This document shows, piece after piece, positions 35,901 through 47,900 of a DNA stretch of 64,000 nt. Origin of the DNA: Dallia pectoralis. Taxonomy: Eukaryota; Chordata; Actinopteri; Esociformes; Umbridae. Numbering within the stretch: the stretch's first letter is position 1; each line of letters begins with the position of its first letter. A program made the position numbers and the translations under genes. The notes under the pieces are model-generated. The model was given only the letters and a program-made list of their open reading frames with translations, was not told the DNA's origin and ran no database searches. The stretch spans positions 8,159,042-8,223,041 of the forward strand of contig CM055741.1 of NCBI GenBank assembly GCA_029465975.1. The letters are read 5' to 3'.

Positions 35901-38900
35901 TACTGTTGGTTATAATAGCTCTCCTGTGTTAATAATACTGTACTGTTGGTTATAATAGCTCTCCTGTGTTAATAATACTGTACTGTTGGTTATAATAGCT
36001 CTCCTGTGTTAATAATACTGTACTGTTGGTTATAACAGCTCTCCTGTGTTAATAACACTGTACTGTTGGTTATAATAGCTCTCCTGTGTTAATAATACTG
36101 TACTGTTGGTTATAATAGCTCTCCTGTGTTAATAATACTGTACTGTTGGTTATAATAGCTCTCCTGTGTTAATAATACTGTACTGTTGTTTATAATAGCT
36201 CTCATGTGTTAATAATACTGTACTGTTGGTTATAATAGCTCTCCTGTCTTAATAATACTGTACTGTTGGTTATAATAGCTCTCCTGTGTTAATAATACTG
36301 TACCGTTGGTTATAACAGCTCTCCTGTGTTAATAATACTGTACTGTTGGTTATAATAGCTCTCATGTGTTAATAATACTGTACTGTTGGTTATAATAGCT
36401 CTCATGTGTTAATAATACTGTACTGTTGGTTATAATAGCTCTCCAGTGTTAATAATACTGTACTGTTGGTTATAATAGCTCTCCTGTGTTAATAATACTG
36501 TACTGTTGGTTATAATAGCTCTCCTGTGTTAATAATACTGTACTGTTGGTTATAACAGCTCTCCTGTGTTAATAACACTGTACTGTTGGTTATAATAGCT
36601 CTCCTGTGTTAATAATACTGTACTGTTGGTTATAATAGCTCTCCTGTGTTAATAATACTGTACTGTTGGTTATAATAGCTCTCCTGTGTTAATAATACTG
36701 TACTGTTGGTTATAATAGCTCTCCTGTGTTAATAATACTGTACTGTTGGTTATAATAGCTCTCCTGTGTTAATAATACTGTACTGTTGGTTATAATAGCT
36801 CTCCTGTGTTAATAATACTGTACTGTTGGTTATAATAGCTCTCCTGTGTTAATAATACTGTACTGTTGGTTATAATAGCTCTCCTGTGTTAATAATACTG
36901 TACTGTTGGTTATAATAGCTCTCCTGTGTTAATAATACTGTACTGTTGGTTATAATAGCTCTCCAGTTGTTATATAGCTCTCCTAATAATACTGTACTGT
37001 TGGTTATAATAGCTCTCCAGTGTTAATAATACTGTACTGTTGGTTATAATAGCTCTCCAGTGTTAATAATACTGTACTGTTGGTTATAATAGCTCTCCTG
37101 TCTTAATAATACTGTACTGTTGGTTATAATAGCTCTCCTGTGTTAATAATACTGTACTGTGGTCATAATAGCTCTCCAGTGTTAATAATACTGTACTGTG
37201 TTTATAATAGCTCTCCTGTGTTAATAATACTGTACTGTTGGTTATAATAGCTCTCCTGTGTTAATAATACTGTACTGTTGTTTATAATAGCGCTCCTGTG
37301 TTAATAATACTGTACTGTTGTTTATAATAGCTCTCCCGTGTTAATAATACTGTACTGTGGTTATAATAGCTCTCCTGTGTTAATAATACTGTACTGTTGT
37401 TTATAATAGCTCTCCTGTGTTAATAATACTGTACTGTTGTTTATAATAGCGCTCCTGTGTTAATAATACTGTACTGTGGTTATAATAGCTCTCCCGTGTT
37501 AATAATACTGTACTGTGGTTATAATAGCTCTCCCGTGTTAATAATACTGTACTGTGGTTATAATAGCTCTCCCGTGTTAGTAATACTGTACTGTTGCTCC
37601 ACTTGATGTGAAGGTTGGACTGTTGCCATGGGAACATTCTCTAGTTGATGCAGAGAGTGGACTTTGCGTGAGAACTAGTGGTGCTCTCACACACACACAC
37701 ACACACACACACACTTTCTCTCCGTCTTTCTCTTTTCCTCTAACGACTAAATCATATCATTCGTCAGGTCCTGTTCTTTGCGTGAACCATAAACACGACA
37801 GTGGAACAGATGGTCCGTCCAACCGGCATCGCATGCCTCAGAGTCCATGTATTGTACGTCTACAGTTTACACGCCAAATATTTCACTGCAGTGAAACGTC
37901 TCGTGTGTTATTTCACCCCAACAGAAAGCTGGAGTTGAAGTAGACAAAAAAAAGACTGCAGGTCTGGGATTTTGGTGGGGTACAACGGGTCCCCGAAGAC
38001 GCATAGCTGTGGGCCGGGTTGGGTTTGGGGGGGTTACATCTTTTTCTTACCTAACGGTGACCTCATCAGTGAACCTGAGCACGCGGTGGGCGAGGACACT
38101 ACGCGGGGCGAGAGCGCCACCTTCCTGACGGGCCCGGACAGACGGGCTCCTAAGAGGTGCAGGGAGGGTGGAGCTTATCGCGACGACGGCATGCATCCAA
38201 GAGAGCAGACGAGATAAACACAGATGAGCACGTGTGCACGGGAGACGTTACAGAGGAGGGACATAACGTGAAACGGAAAGAAGGGACGGGAGGAAGTGTA
38301 GCTGCGGACTGGGATCGTGTTTGACCCCGGACTAGAGACTTGGAAGCTTCTGGTCGTGCGCTCACGACATATTTGACCACCTCTCAGGGCCTGGTTCCTC
38401 TCTAGGTTTCTTCCTAAAATCGACCCATCCGTGGGTTTTGGTGAACCCAACCAACACCACAGGAGCAGTATGAAGGAAGGGTCATTTTTAAAGGAAGGAT
38501 CGCTTAGCATTTGGCGGTTAGCCAGAGTAACACCAAACAAACGACAAAGACCACATCAAACACAAGCAGAGCTCGGTTAAAGTTGGTGCGGTAATCCAGG
38601 AACATTGGGAGAGGAACAGCGTCCAGTGTATTATAATCTGACACATAACGGTGACGCGGGTCAACGTTCTGAGGTAAGATTACAGGAAAATGGACCAGGG
38701 TTTCCTCATTTGGACTCTTACCTGTATATGTCCTTGTGGATTCCATTTACTAAGAGAGGCATTTTAGGCGGTAGCGTGTGGCTAGACCGAGCTACGGTTC
38801 TACATAGTTATTTGAACGTGGACCATGCATTTATTGAGGGGGGAAAGAAGAAAAAGTGAAAAATTATATAAATAGAAAGGCCAGGCAAAAGGTATAATTG

Positions 38901-41900
38901 AAAAAATGTCATTAGGTCGTGAAACTGATCAACTATTCGAGCAAGAAAAGCAAAGTTTTGTGAGACCAAGAGAGAACTCTCCATTCCAGCATTCTGTGTC
39001 CTAGTGACTTTTTTGCCGAATATGAATCCGGAGACATGACAAATATAACTTTCACTTGTCACTCTGCGATTAGATAAAAGCAAAAATACTATAGAAAACA
39101 AAATTTAACAAGTATTATCACGTAACTCTCATCACCAACTCTACCTTGTGTCACATCTGTTGAGAGAACTAAGAACACTGACCCAATCAAAATGTACTTT
39201 AAATGACAAGGCGAAGAACAATGGGTAATACATGAGAGATGGCGGTTATGTAAGAAAACAGTAAAGTCTCTGTCTTTTTTTGGTTGTCGTTTTTCTTTAC
39301 CTGTTTGTGTGCAGGCACTCGGCACTCCCGCCTCGGATAGACCTGTGCATCTCGAGGACCTCACTGTGATTGCCATGGCGATGGGTGAACCGAACAACCA
39401 TTCAAAAACAACCCGAAACAACAACATAAGAGGATGGTCAACTCAGACAGGCCCGTTCATGAGGAATGAATGAGAAGAAATCATAATATTGATTCAGCAT
39501 CAGCAATCATAAATGATATTAAACTTTAGAAACCGTTGCAATTATCGATACGTCTGTCGGTGGTATTAGTTTGCCGTACATAACGCACGTTGCTCTCGAG
39601 TGTTAAACAATTGCAACTTCCAAAACTAAAAGTCTTATCTCTTAACAAAACTGCAGTTCTACAAAAATGATAGAGATAACTCAAAGACATTTACACGGGC
39701 ACACACAAAAACTGCAAAGATACTTTACATCCTGCACTAGTAAGTCTAAATTACGCCACGAAACATAACTACTACATAACTACTCTGACTTTAACATATC
39801 CCAGCTAACCTCCTTCTAGGTCAACTACCACCGCCTCTTTTCTGGGTGATTTTACCTGTCCTCAGAATACTCATAATCTGAGTCTCCGGAGCGGTGCTCG
39901 TGGTGGGAGTCATGGTAACGGGATGGGGAACAGGAGTGGTGACGGTTCTGGTGGATCTCATCCAGACTCCTGGTGAGAACGGAGAACAAGAGAGAAACGA
40001 GACACTGAAGGTGTGTGACTGCAATAACAGCGTCCTTAAAAATCGGAATAATGTGAATAATCATCAAGTCCTTTAGTGTGTGTGTGTGTGTGAGTGTGCG
40101 TGTGTGTGCGTGCATGTGTGTGGAGGACACACCTCTGCATGGGCACATGTGCTGGGCGTGAGCGGGTCCTGGTTATATCTTCGCGATGAGGGGAAACAGA
40201 ACGAGAGCGGTGCTGGACCAGTCTCTGCTGCTCCGGGACAGCCAGAGTGCTGTTTCTCTCCCGCTCCCGCGAGTTACGATCAGCACCTACACACACACAC
40301 GGGCACGGCAAAAACACACACACACACATTTAAAGTTGGGGCAGCAGAATGCGTCAAAAACGTCGGTCAAGCGTCGTCGGGCAAAGGCGCCCGTGAAAAC
40401 TAGTTTTTCTACAAGTGCACGGAGGTCATGCTTCAGTTATAAGCATCTAAGCACGGCTGCTCGTGTCAAACCCCCATGCGAGGGAATAGCAACGGCGTAG
40501 CATCTAAGACTGTAGCACATCACGATGTGACGTTTTACAGTGGACCTGCTCTGGAGCCCGAGCCACATGTGAACCCTGCGGACCGAGGACGCGCGTAACC
40601 GAGTCTGGTCCTCTGGGTCTGCTCGGTTTGGCTCCATAGTGTGAACGCGGAGTGTGGACGCGGAGTGGCGCGGGTGGTCCCGGCTGTTTCTGCGCCCCGC
40701 CCGAGTTAGCCGGCCGCCTTTACCCGAGACGATGGCAACTCAGTTGAGTCCGAAGCACAACGTATTGTGTTCGGAGTCGATGCCATGCCAGGCTCGTACA
40801 CCGGGCATGCAGGTGACAGCATCAGTGGAAATAAACAGTGACATCATGACAGTGACATCATGACAGTGACGGCATCACTCTACTGTAGCTCTACCATGCA
40901 CTCTGTGCTCCAAGTGGGTCCGACCAACTAGTTCAATTTCTACGGTCCAGCAGAGGAAGAGAAAGGCATTCTGGGATGACATATGTGTGTACTGAACTTG
41001 TGCATTATTATATCTGTTTAGTACATGCTACTCTATTATAGTTGTATAGTGAAGGAGTATAACAGATAACTACAGTGTTATAGTCATATGATAGTTGAAA
41101 ACTACAGTAGAATGGTCAAATAATAGCTGTTAACTACAGTGTAATAGTTAAATATAGTAAAATAGTTGAACACTATAGTATTTTGATAGTGTGATAGTTG
41201 ACTGCTTTTCCAAACACAACAGGCTAGCATGCAAATCTAGGGACATTTTAAAATTGTGGTCTGTCTATCTCAGCCAGTGCTGGACTCAATACTTGAAGCC
41301 GAGAAACAGTCACCATGTAGCCATGTAACCACGTAGTCATGTAACCATGTAGCCATGCCCCGCCCCCACACACCTGAAGACACTACCATTATACCTGAAT
41401 CATCAAACTCTGTGTCATTGATGCGATGCGACCCTGCATAACGGCACACACACACACACACACACAATCACATAAACACAAACACACACAAAGTAGGGTT
41501 AAAGACGTGGAAGGCTTGACAGTTAACACACACCCCTGGTGAGTTACAATTGATCTCGTACAAACAGCGTGCAGGTTTAAAGGAAGTTCATCAAGATACA
41601 CTGTAGCATGGAAAGTCCATATGCCGGTATGCTCGGTTCACACAGTATGCACATGCGCGCGCGCACACACATACACACGCGCGCACGTGCACATACTGAT
41701 CATAAAACACACTATTTCCTTTTAAGACTTTGTTTTTCCATTCTAACGTAAGGTTAAATACTATACGATAATAACGTAAGACTATCGACTAACTTGGACA
41801 ACCTTCTTCCTCCTACGCCCTAACTCTAATATAAAACCTAACTGTAATTCTGACCGCTAAGACCGGCAAAAAGTACTCAGTTGTCCGGATTGTACTGAAT

Positions 41901-44900
41901 TTATTATTGCTGTAAGCATTTCCGACCTCTATGGGAAATATATTTATTTTTTGAATATCTCCATAACGCTGTCTCTGTCTGTCTCTATCTTTATCTCTCA
42001 CACACACACGACGACCTACACACACACACACACACACACATTTATGTAGGCGGACTTACTCTGCAGTTTCTTGCTCGGGCTGTCGTGAGACGCTTGTCTT
42101 CGTGGGAGATACGGGGACGGCTGAGGCAGGGGCAGGGATGCCACGTCGTGGGTCTGCAGTTTATACCAGCGCGGCAGGTCGTCCAGGAGGGCCGTCTCTA
42201 GCTCTATCAGGATCTAACAAAAACAGGCATGGAAATGGAGTAAAAAGGAGACGAACTGAGAGAGATACACAGAACCAGAGAGAAAGAGAGAGAGATACAC
42301 AGAACCAGAGAGAAAGAGAGAGAGATACACAGAACCAGAGAGAAAGAGAGAGAGATACACAGAACAAGAGAAAGAGAGAGATACACAGAACCAGAGAGAA
42401 AGAGAGAGAGATACACAGAACCAGAGAGAAAGAGAGAGAGATACACAGAACAAGAGAAAGAGAGAGATACACAGAACCAGAGAGAAAGAGAGAGAGATAC
42501 ACAGAACCAGAGAGAAAGAGAGAGATACACAGAACCAGAGAAAGAGAGAGATACACAGAACCAGAACCAGAAAGAGAGAGAGATACACAGAACCAGAGAA
42601 AGAGAGAGATACACAGAACCAGAGAAAGAGAGAGATACACAGAACCAGAGAAAAAGAGAGATACACAGAACCAGAGAGAAAGAGAGAGATACACAGAACC
42701 AGAGAGAAAGAGAGAGATACACAGAACCAGAGAGAAAGAGAGAGATACACAGAACCAGAGAGAAAGAGAGAGAGATACAGAACAAGAGAAAGAGAGAGAT
42801 ACACAGAACCAGAGAGAAAGAGAGAGAGATACACAGAACCAGAGAGAAAGAGAGAGAGATACACAGAACAAGAGAAAGAGAGAGATACACAGAACCAGAG
42901 AGAAAGAGAGAGAGATACACAGAACCAGAGAGAAAGAGAGAGAGATACACAGAACCAGAGAAAGAGAGAGATACACAGAACCAGAGAGAAAGAGAGAGAG
43001 ATACACAGAACCAGAGAAAGAGAGAGATACACAGAACCAGAGAAAGAGAGAGATACACAGAACCAGAGAAAAAGAGAGAGATACACAGAACCAGAGAGAA
43101 AGAGAGAGATACACAGAACCAGAGAGAAAGAGAGAGACACACAGAACCAGAGAGAAAGAGAGAGATACACAGAACCAGGTACAGAACCAAAGAGAAATAT
43201 TCATAATTAGAGATTAAACAAAGATATACTGAAACAGAGACAGATATAGGACAAGAAATATATAGAAACCGGGAGATATACTGAAGCAGAGACAGATATA
43301 GGACAAGAAATATATAGAAACAGGGAGATATACTGAAGCAGAGACAGATATAGGACAAGAAATACATAGAAACAAGAGATATACTGAAGCAGAGACAGAT
43401 ATAGGACAAGAAATATATAGAAACAGGGAGATATACTGAAGCAGAGACAGATATAGGACAAGAAATATATAGAAACGGGAGATATACTGAAGCAGAGACA
43501 GATATAGGACAAGAAATATATAGAAACCGGGAGATATACTGAAGCAGAGACAGATATCGGACAAGAAATATATAGAAACAGGGAGATATACTGAAGCAGA
43601 GACAGATATAGGACAAGAAATATATAGAAACAGGGAGATATACTGAAGCAGAGACAGATATAGGACAAGAAATATATAGAAACGGGAGATATACTGAAGC
43701 AGAGACAGATATAGGACAAGAAATATATAGAAACCGGGAGATATACTGAAGCAGAGACAGATATAGGACAAGAAATATATAGAAACGGGAGACATACTGA
43801 AGCAGAGAGACACACATAGAACGTGAAAAGATAAACAGAAGTGTGAGTCTGTCACATGTACTTGTGTTTTTCAATTTTTCTATTTTTATGCGTTCGTTAA
43901 TACATACATACTATGGACAGTATATTTCTACTGTGGTGTGTCTTAGTTCATGAATACAGTATATTTGAACAGCAATGTGGGTGTAAGTACATACAATATA
44001 TATGTAGTAAGGTGTGTGTAAGTACATACAGTATATATGTAGTAAGGTGTGTGTAATTACATACAGTATACATGTAGTAAGGTGTGTGTACGTACTACAG
44101 TATATATGTAGTAAGGTGTGTGTAAGTACATGCAGTATACATGTAGTAAGGTGTGTGTAAGTACATACAGTATATATGTAGTAAGGTGTGTGTAAGTACA
44201 TGCAGTATACATGTAGTAAGATGTGTGTAAGTACATACAGTATACATGTAGTAAGGTGTGTGTAAGTACATACAGTATACATGTAGTAAGGTGTGTGTCA
44301 GTACACACAGTATACATGTAGTAAGGTGTGAGTAAGAGCGTATCACATACCTCTCCTAGGAAGTCACTCTCCTCCTCCTGTACTCTGGGCTGGTCCCAGA
44401 CAGTGATCTCCAGCATACGTTCTCTGAAGTCCCTGCGATGGACGTGAGAGTACAGGAACGTCTGGTTCCACTTGGGCTCGGAACTCTTTTTCACCGTCTT
44501 GGTCCTGCGCTTGCTCTTGTCACTGGAGACCGGACAGGGGAGAAGACAGAGGAATGTTGAAGAGAAACAACACAAATGTTAGTAGGGCAGTTAGATTCAG
44601 AAAGTGTTGAATCTTTTAAATACCCTAATACGGTTCTGGGACTCAATATAAGGAAGTTCAGATTAAAGATCTAATTTTTTATTTTAGTAAAATGTATTCG
44701 GAGAAAACAAGCAAATAATAAGACAATATTTTGACAAAGTGTGTGAAGTAAAGTTAGTGTTGACAGGGTGCGTGAGGTATAGTTAATGTTGACACAGTGT
44801 GTGAGGTATAGTTACTGTTGACACAGTGTGTGAGGTATAGTTACTGTTGACACAGTGTGTGAGGTATAGTTACTGTTGACACAGTGCGTGAGGTATAGTT

Positions 44901-47900
44901 ACTGTTGACACAGTGCGTGAGGTATAGTTACTGTTGACACAGTGTGTGAGGTATAGTTACTGTTGACACAGTGTGTGAGGTATAGTTACTGTTGACAAAG
45001 TGTGTGAGGTATAGTTACTGTTGACACAGTGCGTGAGGTATAGTTACTGTTGACACAGTGTGTGAGGTATAGTTACTGTTGACACAGTGTGTGAGGTATA
45101 GTTACTGTTGACAAAGTGTGTGAGGTATAGTTACTGTTGACACAGTGCGTGAGGTATAGTTACTGTTGACACAGTGTGTGAGGTATAGTTACTGTTGACA
45201 CAGTGTGTGAGGTATAGTTACTGTTGACAAAGTGTGTGAGGTATAGTTACTGTTGACACAGTGCGTGAGGTATAGTTACTGTTGACACAGTGCGTGAGGT
45301 ATAGTTACTGTTGACACAGTGCGTGAGGTATAGTTACTGTTGACAAAGTGTGTGAGGTATAGTTACTGTTGACAAAGTGTGTGAGGTATTGTTACTGTTG
45401 ACACAGTGTGTGAGGTATAGTTAATGTTGACACAGTGCGTGAGGTATAGTTACTGTTGACAAAGTGTGTGAGGTATAGATGCTGTTGACACAGTGTGTGA
45501 GGTATAGTTAATGTTGACACAGTGCGTGAGGTATAGTTACTGTTGACAAAGTGTGTGAGGTATAGATGCTGTTGACACAGTGTGTGAGGTATAGTTACTG
45601 TTGGCACAGTGTGCAAGGAATAGTTACTGTTGAAAAAGTGCATGAGGTATAGTTGCTGTGGAAAAAGTGAGTGAGGTATAGTTACTGTTGACAAAGTGTG
45701 TAAATTGTAGTTACTGTTCACAAAGTGTGTAGTGAAAGTTACAGTTGACAAATAGTGTAAAATATAGTCACTGATACAAACAACTGTTTTTTTGTGCTAT
45801 GTGGAACAAAACAGTTAATACACTACCTTTAAACAATGTATAAGAGCACTTTACAATACCCAGTGTGACACTGCTAATGTAATGAAAAGCTCCTACCTCC
45901 GGTCAGGGAGGAAGTACATCTTGACGTAGGGGTTTCTGGGTCGCCCGTCCAGTCGAGGGGGCAGGTCTATGGCTTGGAGAACGTTTACAATCAACTGGTG
46001 GCCCACCTTGTCATACCACAGCTTTACCTAGAAACAGCATCATGAGATTAAAAGTAGTAAACTGGCTAGTGGATTACAAAATGATACACGCGATTACAAA
46101 GTAAACTGAATTCTATATGAGCACGCCCTGGGTACATACTTAAAGCCGAAACTTTTTTGGAGATGTATTGCATTTTAATTTTATTCTAATCAAAAGATTA
46201 AAAGAGGATCCGGGTTTCACATTAACATTGAACGGAGACAGTACATCTTAGCTGAAAATACATTACGTTCGTAACGGTCGCCTGTAATTTTCTCTAAAAG
46301 TCTGGCCCCGATAACCCCGCGTCCACGGACCAACCGTCGACGACGTCTGAAAAAGGTCTAGTACATTAAAAATAGCCCTGGATGTATTCATCACTTACTG
46401 AGAGCTGTCCAGGCAGGATCAGTGGGAGGACTCTCAGAGTACCAGGACTGGTGGGAGACATGACAGATATGGATGGACGCTCCATCTTCTGAGACTCAAA
46501 GGAACTGGAGCCTGCTGTGTGGGTGAAGAACAGGGACGTCACATTTAAACAGCTTAGAGGACGGATCGTTGTCAGACGGGTGAGTCAGATGAAATCATTC
46601 AGCTGTGTCTAGCTACAGGGAAATTAGATTACGCATCTGTCGTTGCAAAATGAAAACATGTTTCCTGTATCCGGCTAGCTTTTGGTGAAAGTAATCGCCA
46701 TTGTGTGTGTAGCTCGGCGTATCTAATCGGTTGGCAGCATTCGGTTTTATATAAGAAGCCAGCAAGTTAGTAATGTCAAAAAAACTTTTAGCTAGCTTCA
46801 GAATATCAATCTATGGAAATACAGCTTGCTGAACATTATTTAGTAAGAAGTAAAATGGTCTGCGAAAGACATCCTTTTCCAATGTATTTAAACATAGTTG
46901 ACAGATTTTTCTTGCATAGATTAATTCAGGCAGAAATTTTGCATAGCAGACAATATTAAATAGATGATATTTAGTGTTATGTCAGGTTCTGGTCACCACT
47001 ATCATATACCATATCTACATTCTGATAGATACACAGTCTGACATTATCAATCAAATTAATTATCCTGTAATTGCAGTCATGCTAATAATAGTCTTGCTAG
47101 CCATATGCTAGTCATGCTAGCCGCATGCTAATAATAGTCTTGCTAGCCACATGCTAATGTTAGTCATGCTAGCCACATGCTAATAATAGTCATGCTAGCC
47201 ACATGCTAATACTAGTCATGCTAGCCGCATGCTTATTAACGTCATGCTAGCCACATGCTAATGTTAGTCATTCCAGTCCTATGCTAATGCTTGAATCATT
47301 TAAATTATGTGCTGACAGAAATAAAGCTAATCATAGTCAACAAAGAATACTTACTAGATTCTAAAGGAGGATGTGATGTTTCTGGTATTCTTGGTATGTC
47401 TCTGTGGAACGGGTGAAAATGAAACATTTAAAGTCCTACATGCTCTGGACCCCAGAAACAGGCTGTAGGTGACCAAATTAAAGACTTTGTAAAAGACACA
47501 CACAGTATGCACTAACAGACACGCACTTTAGTACAAACTTGGAAGTGGTTGGAACTGGGTCAGAGGGTTAGCATATACGGTAGAGACGTATAGGTTAAAA
47601 GACAGCATTTGCCGTATCGGTCGTTCTCCAAGGTCCAGGGGGTTGGGGTTAGATCAGGGGTAGGTCTCAGGGAAGGTTCAGAGATGTACACACGTAAACA
47701 ATACGCATTCTCTACTTACTGATATGCTCTATACACCTTTCTCAACAAGTTTTTGGAAATTATTCGATGGATTGATCTTTTAGACAAAGGAGGAAGACAA
47801 ATCATAAGCGGCCGTCAACCAATCACCGAAATCCAAATACATGTTATTCAAAACATTGGCGGTGAGTCATACAGTAAGTCAGTCCTACCCAATCGGCCTT

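Noticed and set aside
38504..38746. Minus-strand frame ending in a hydrophobic segment ([19 protein letters not shown])
   Set aside because: There is one short frame with no homology recognised and no splice context; it lies in a rims1 intron.
40640..40740. GC-box (CGCCCCGCCCG) and CpG-rich patch as an internal rims1 promoter
   Set aside because: It is a single GC box with no donor or start-site signal nearby; too weak to annotate.
42102..43874. Long frames on both strands across 42-44 kb ([10 protein letters not shown] and [10 protein letters not shown] types)
   Set aside because: These are translation artefacts of GA-rich and 52-bp arrays. The plus-strand frame runs antisense over a real rims1 exon.
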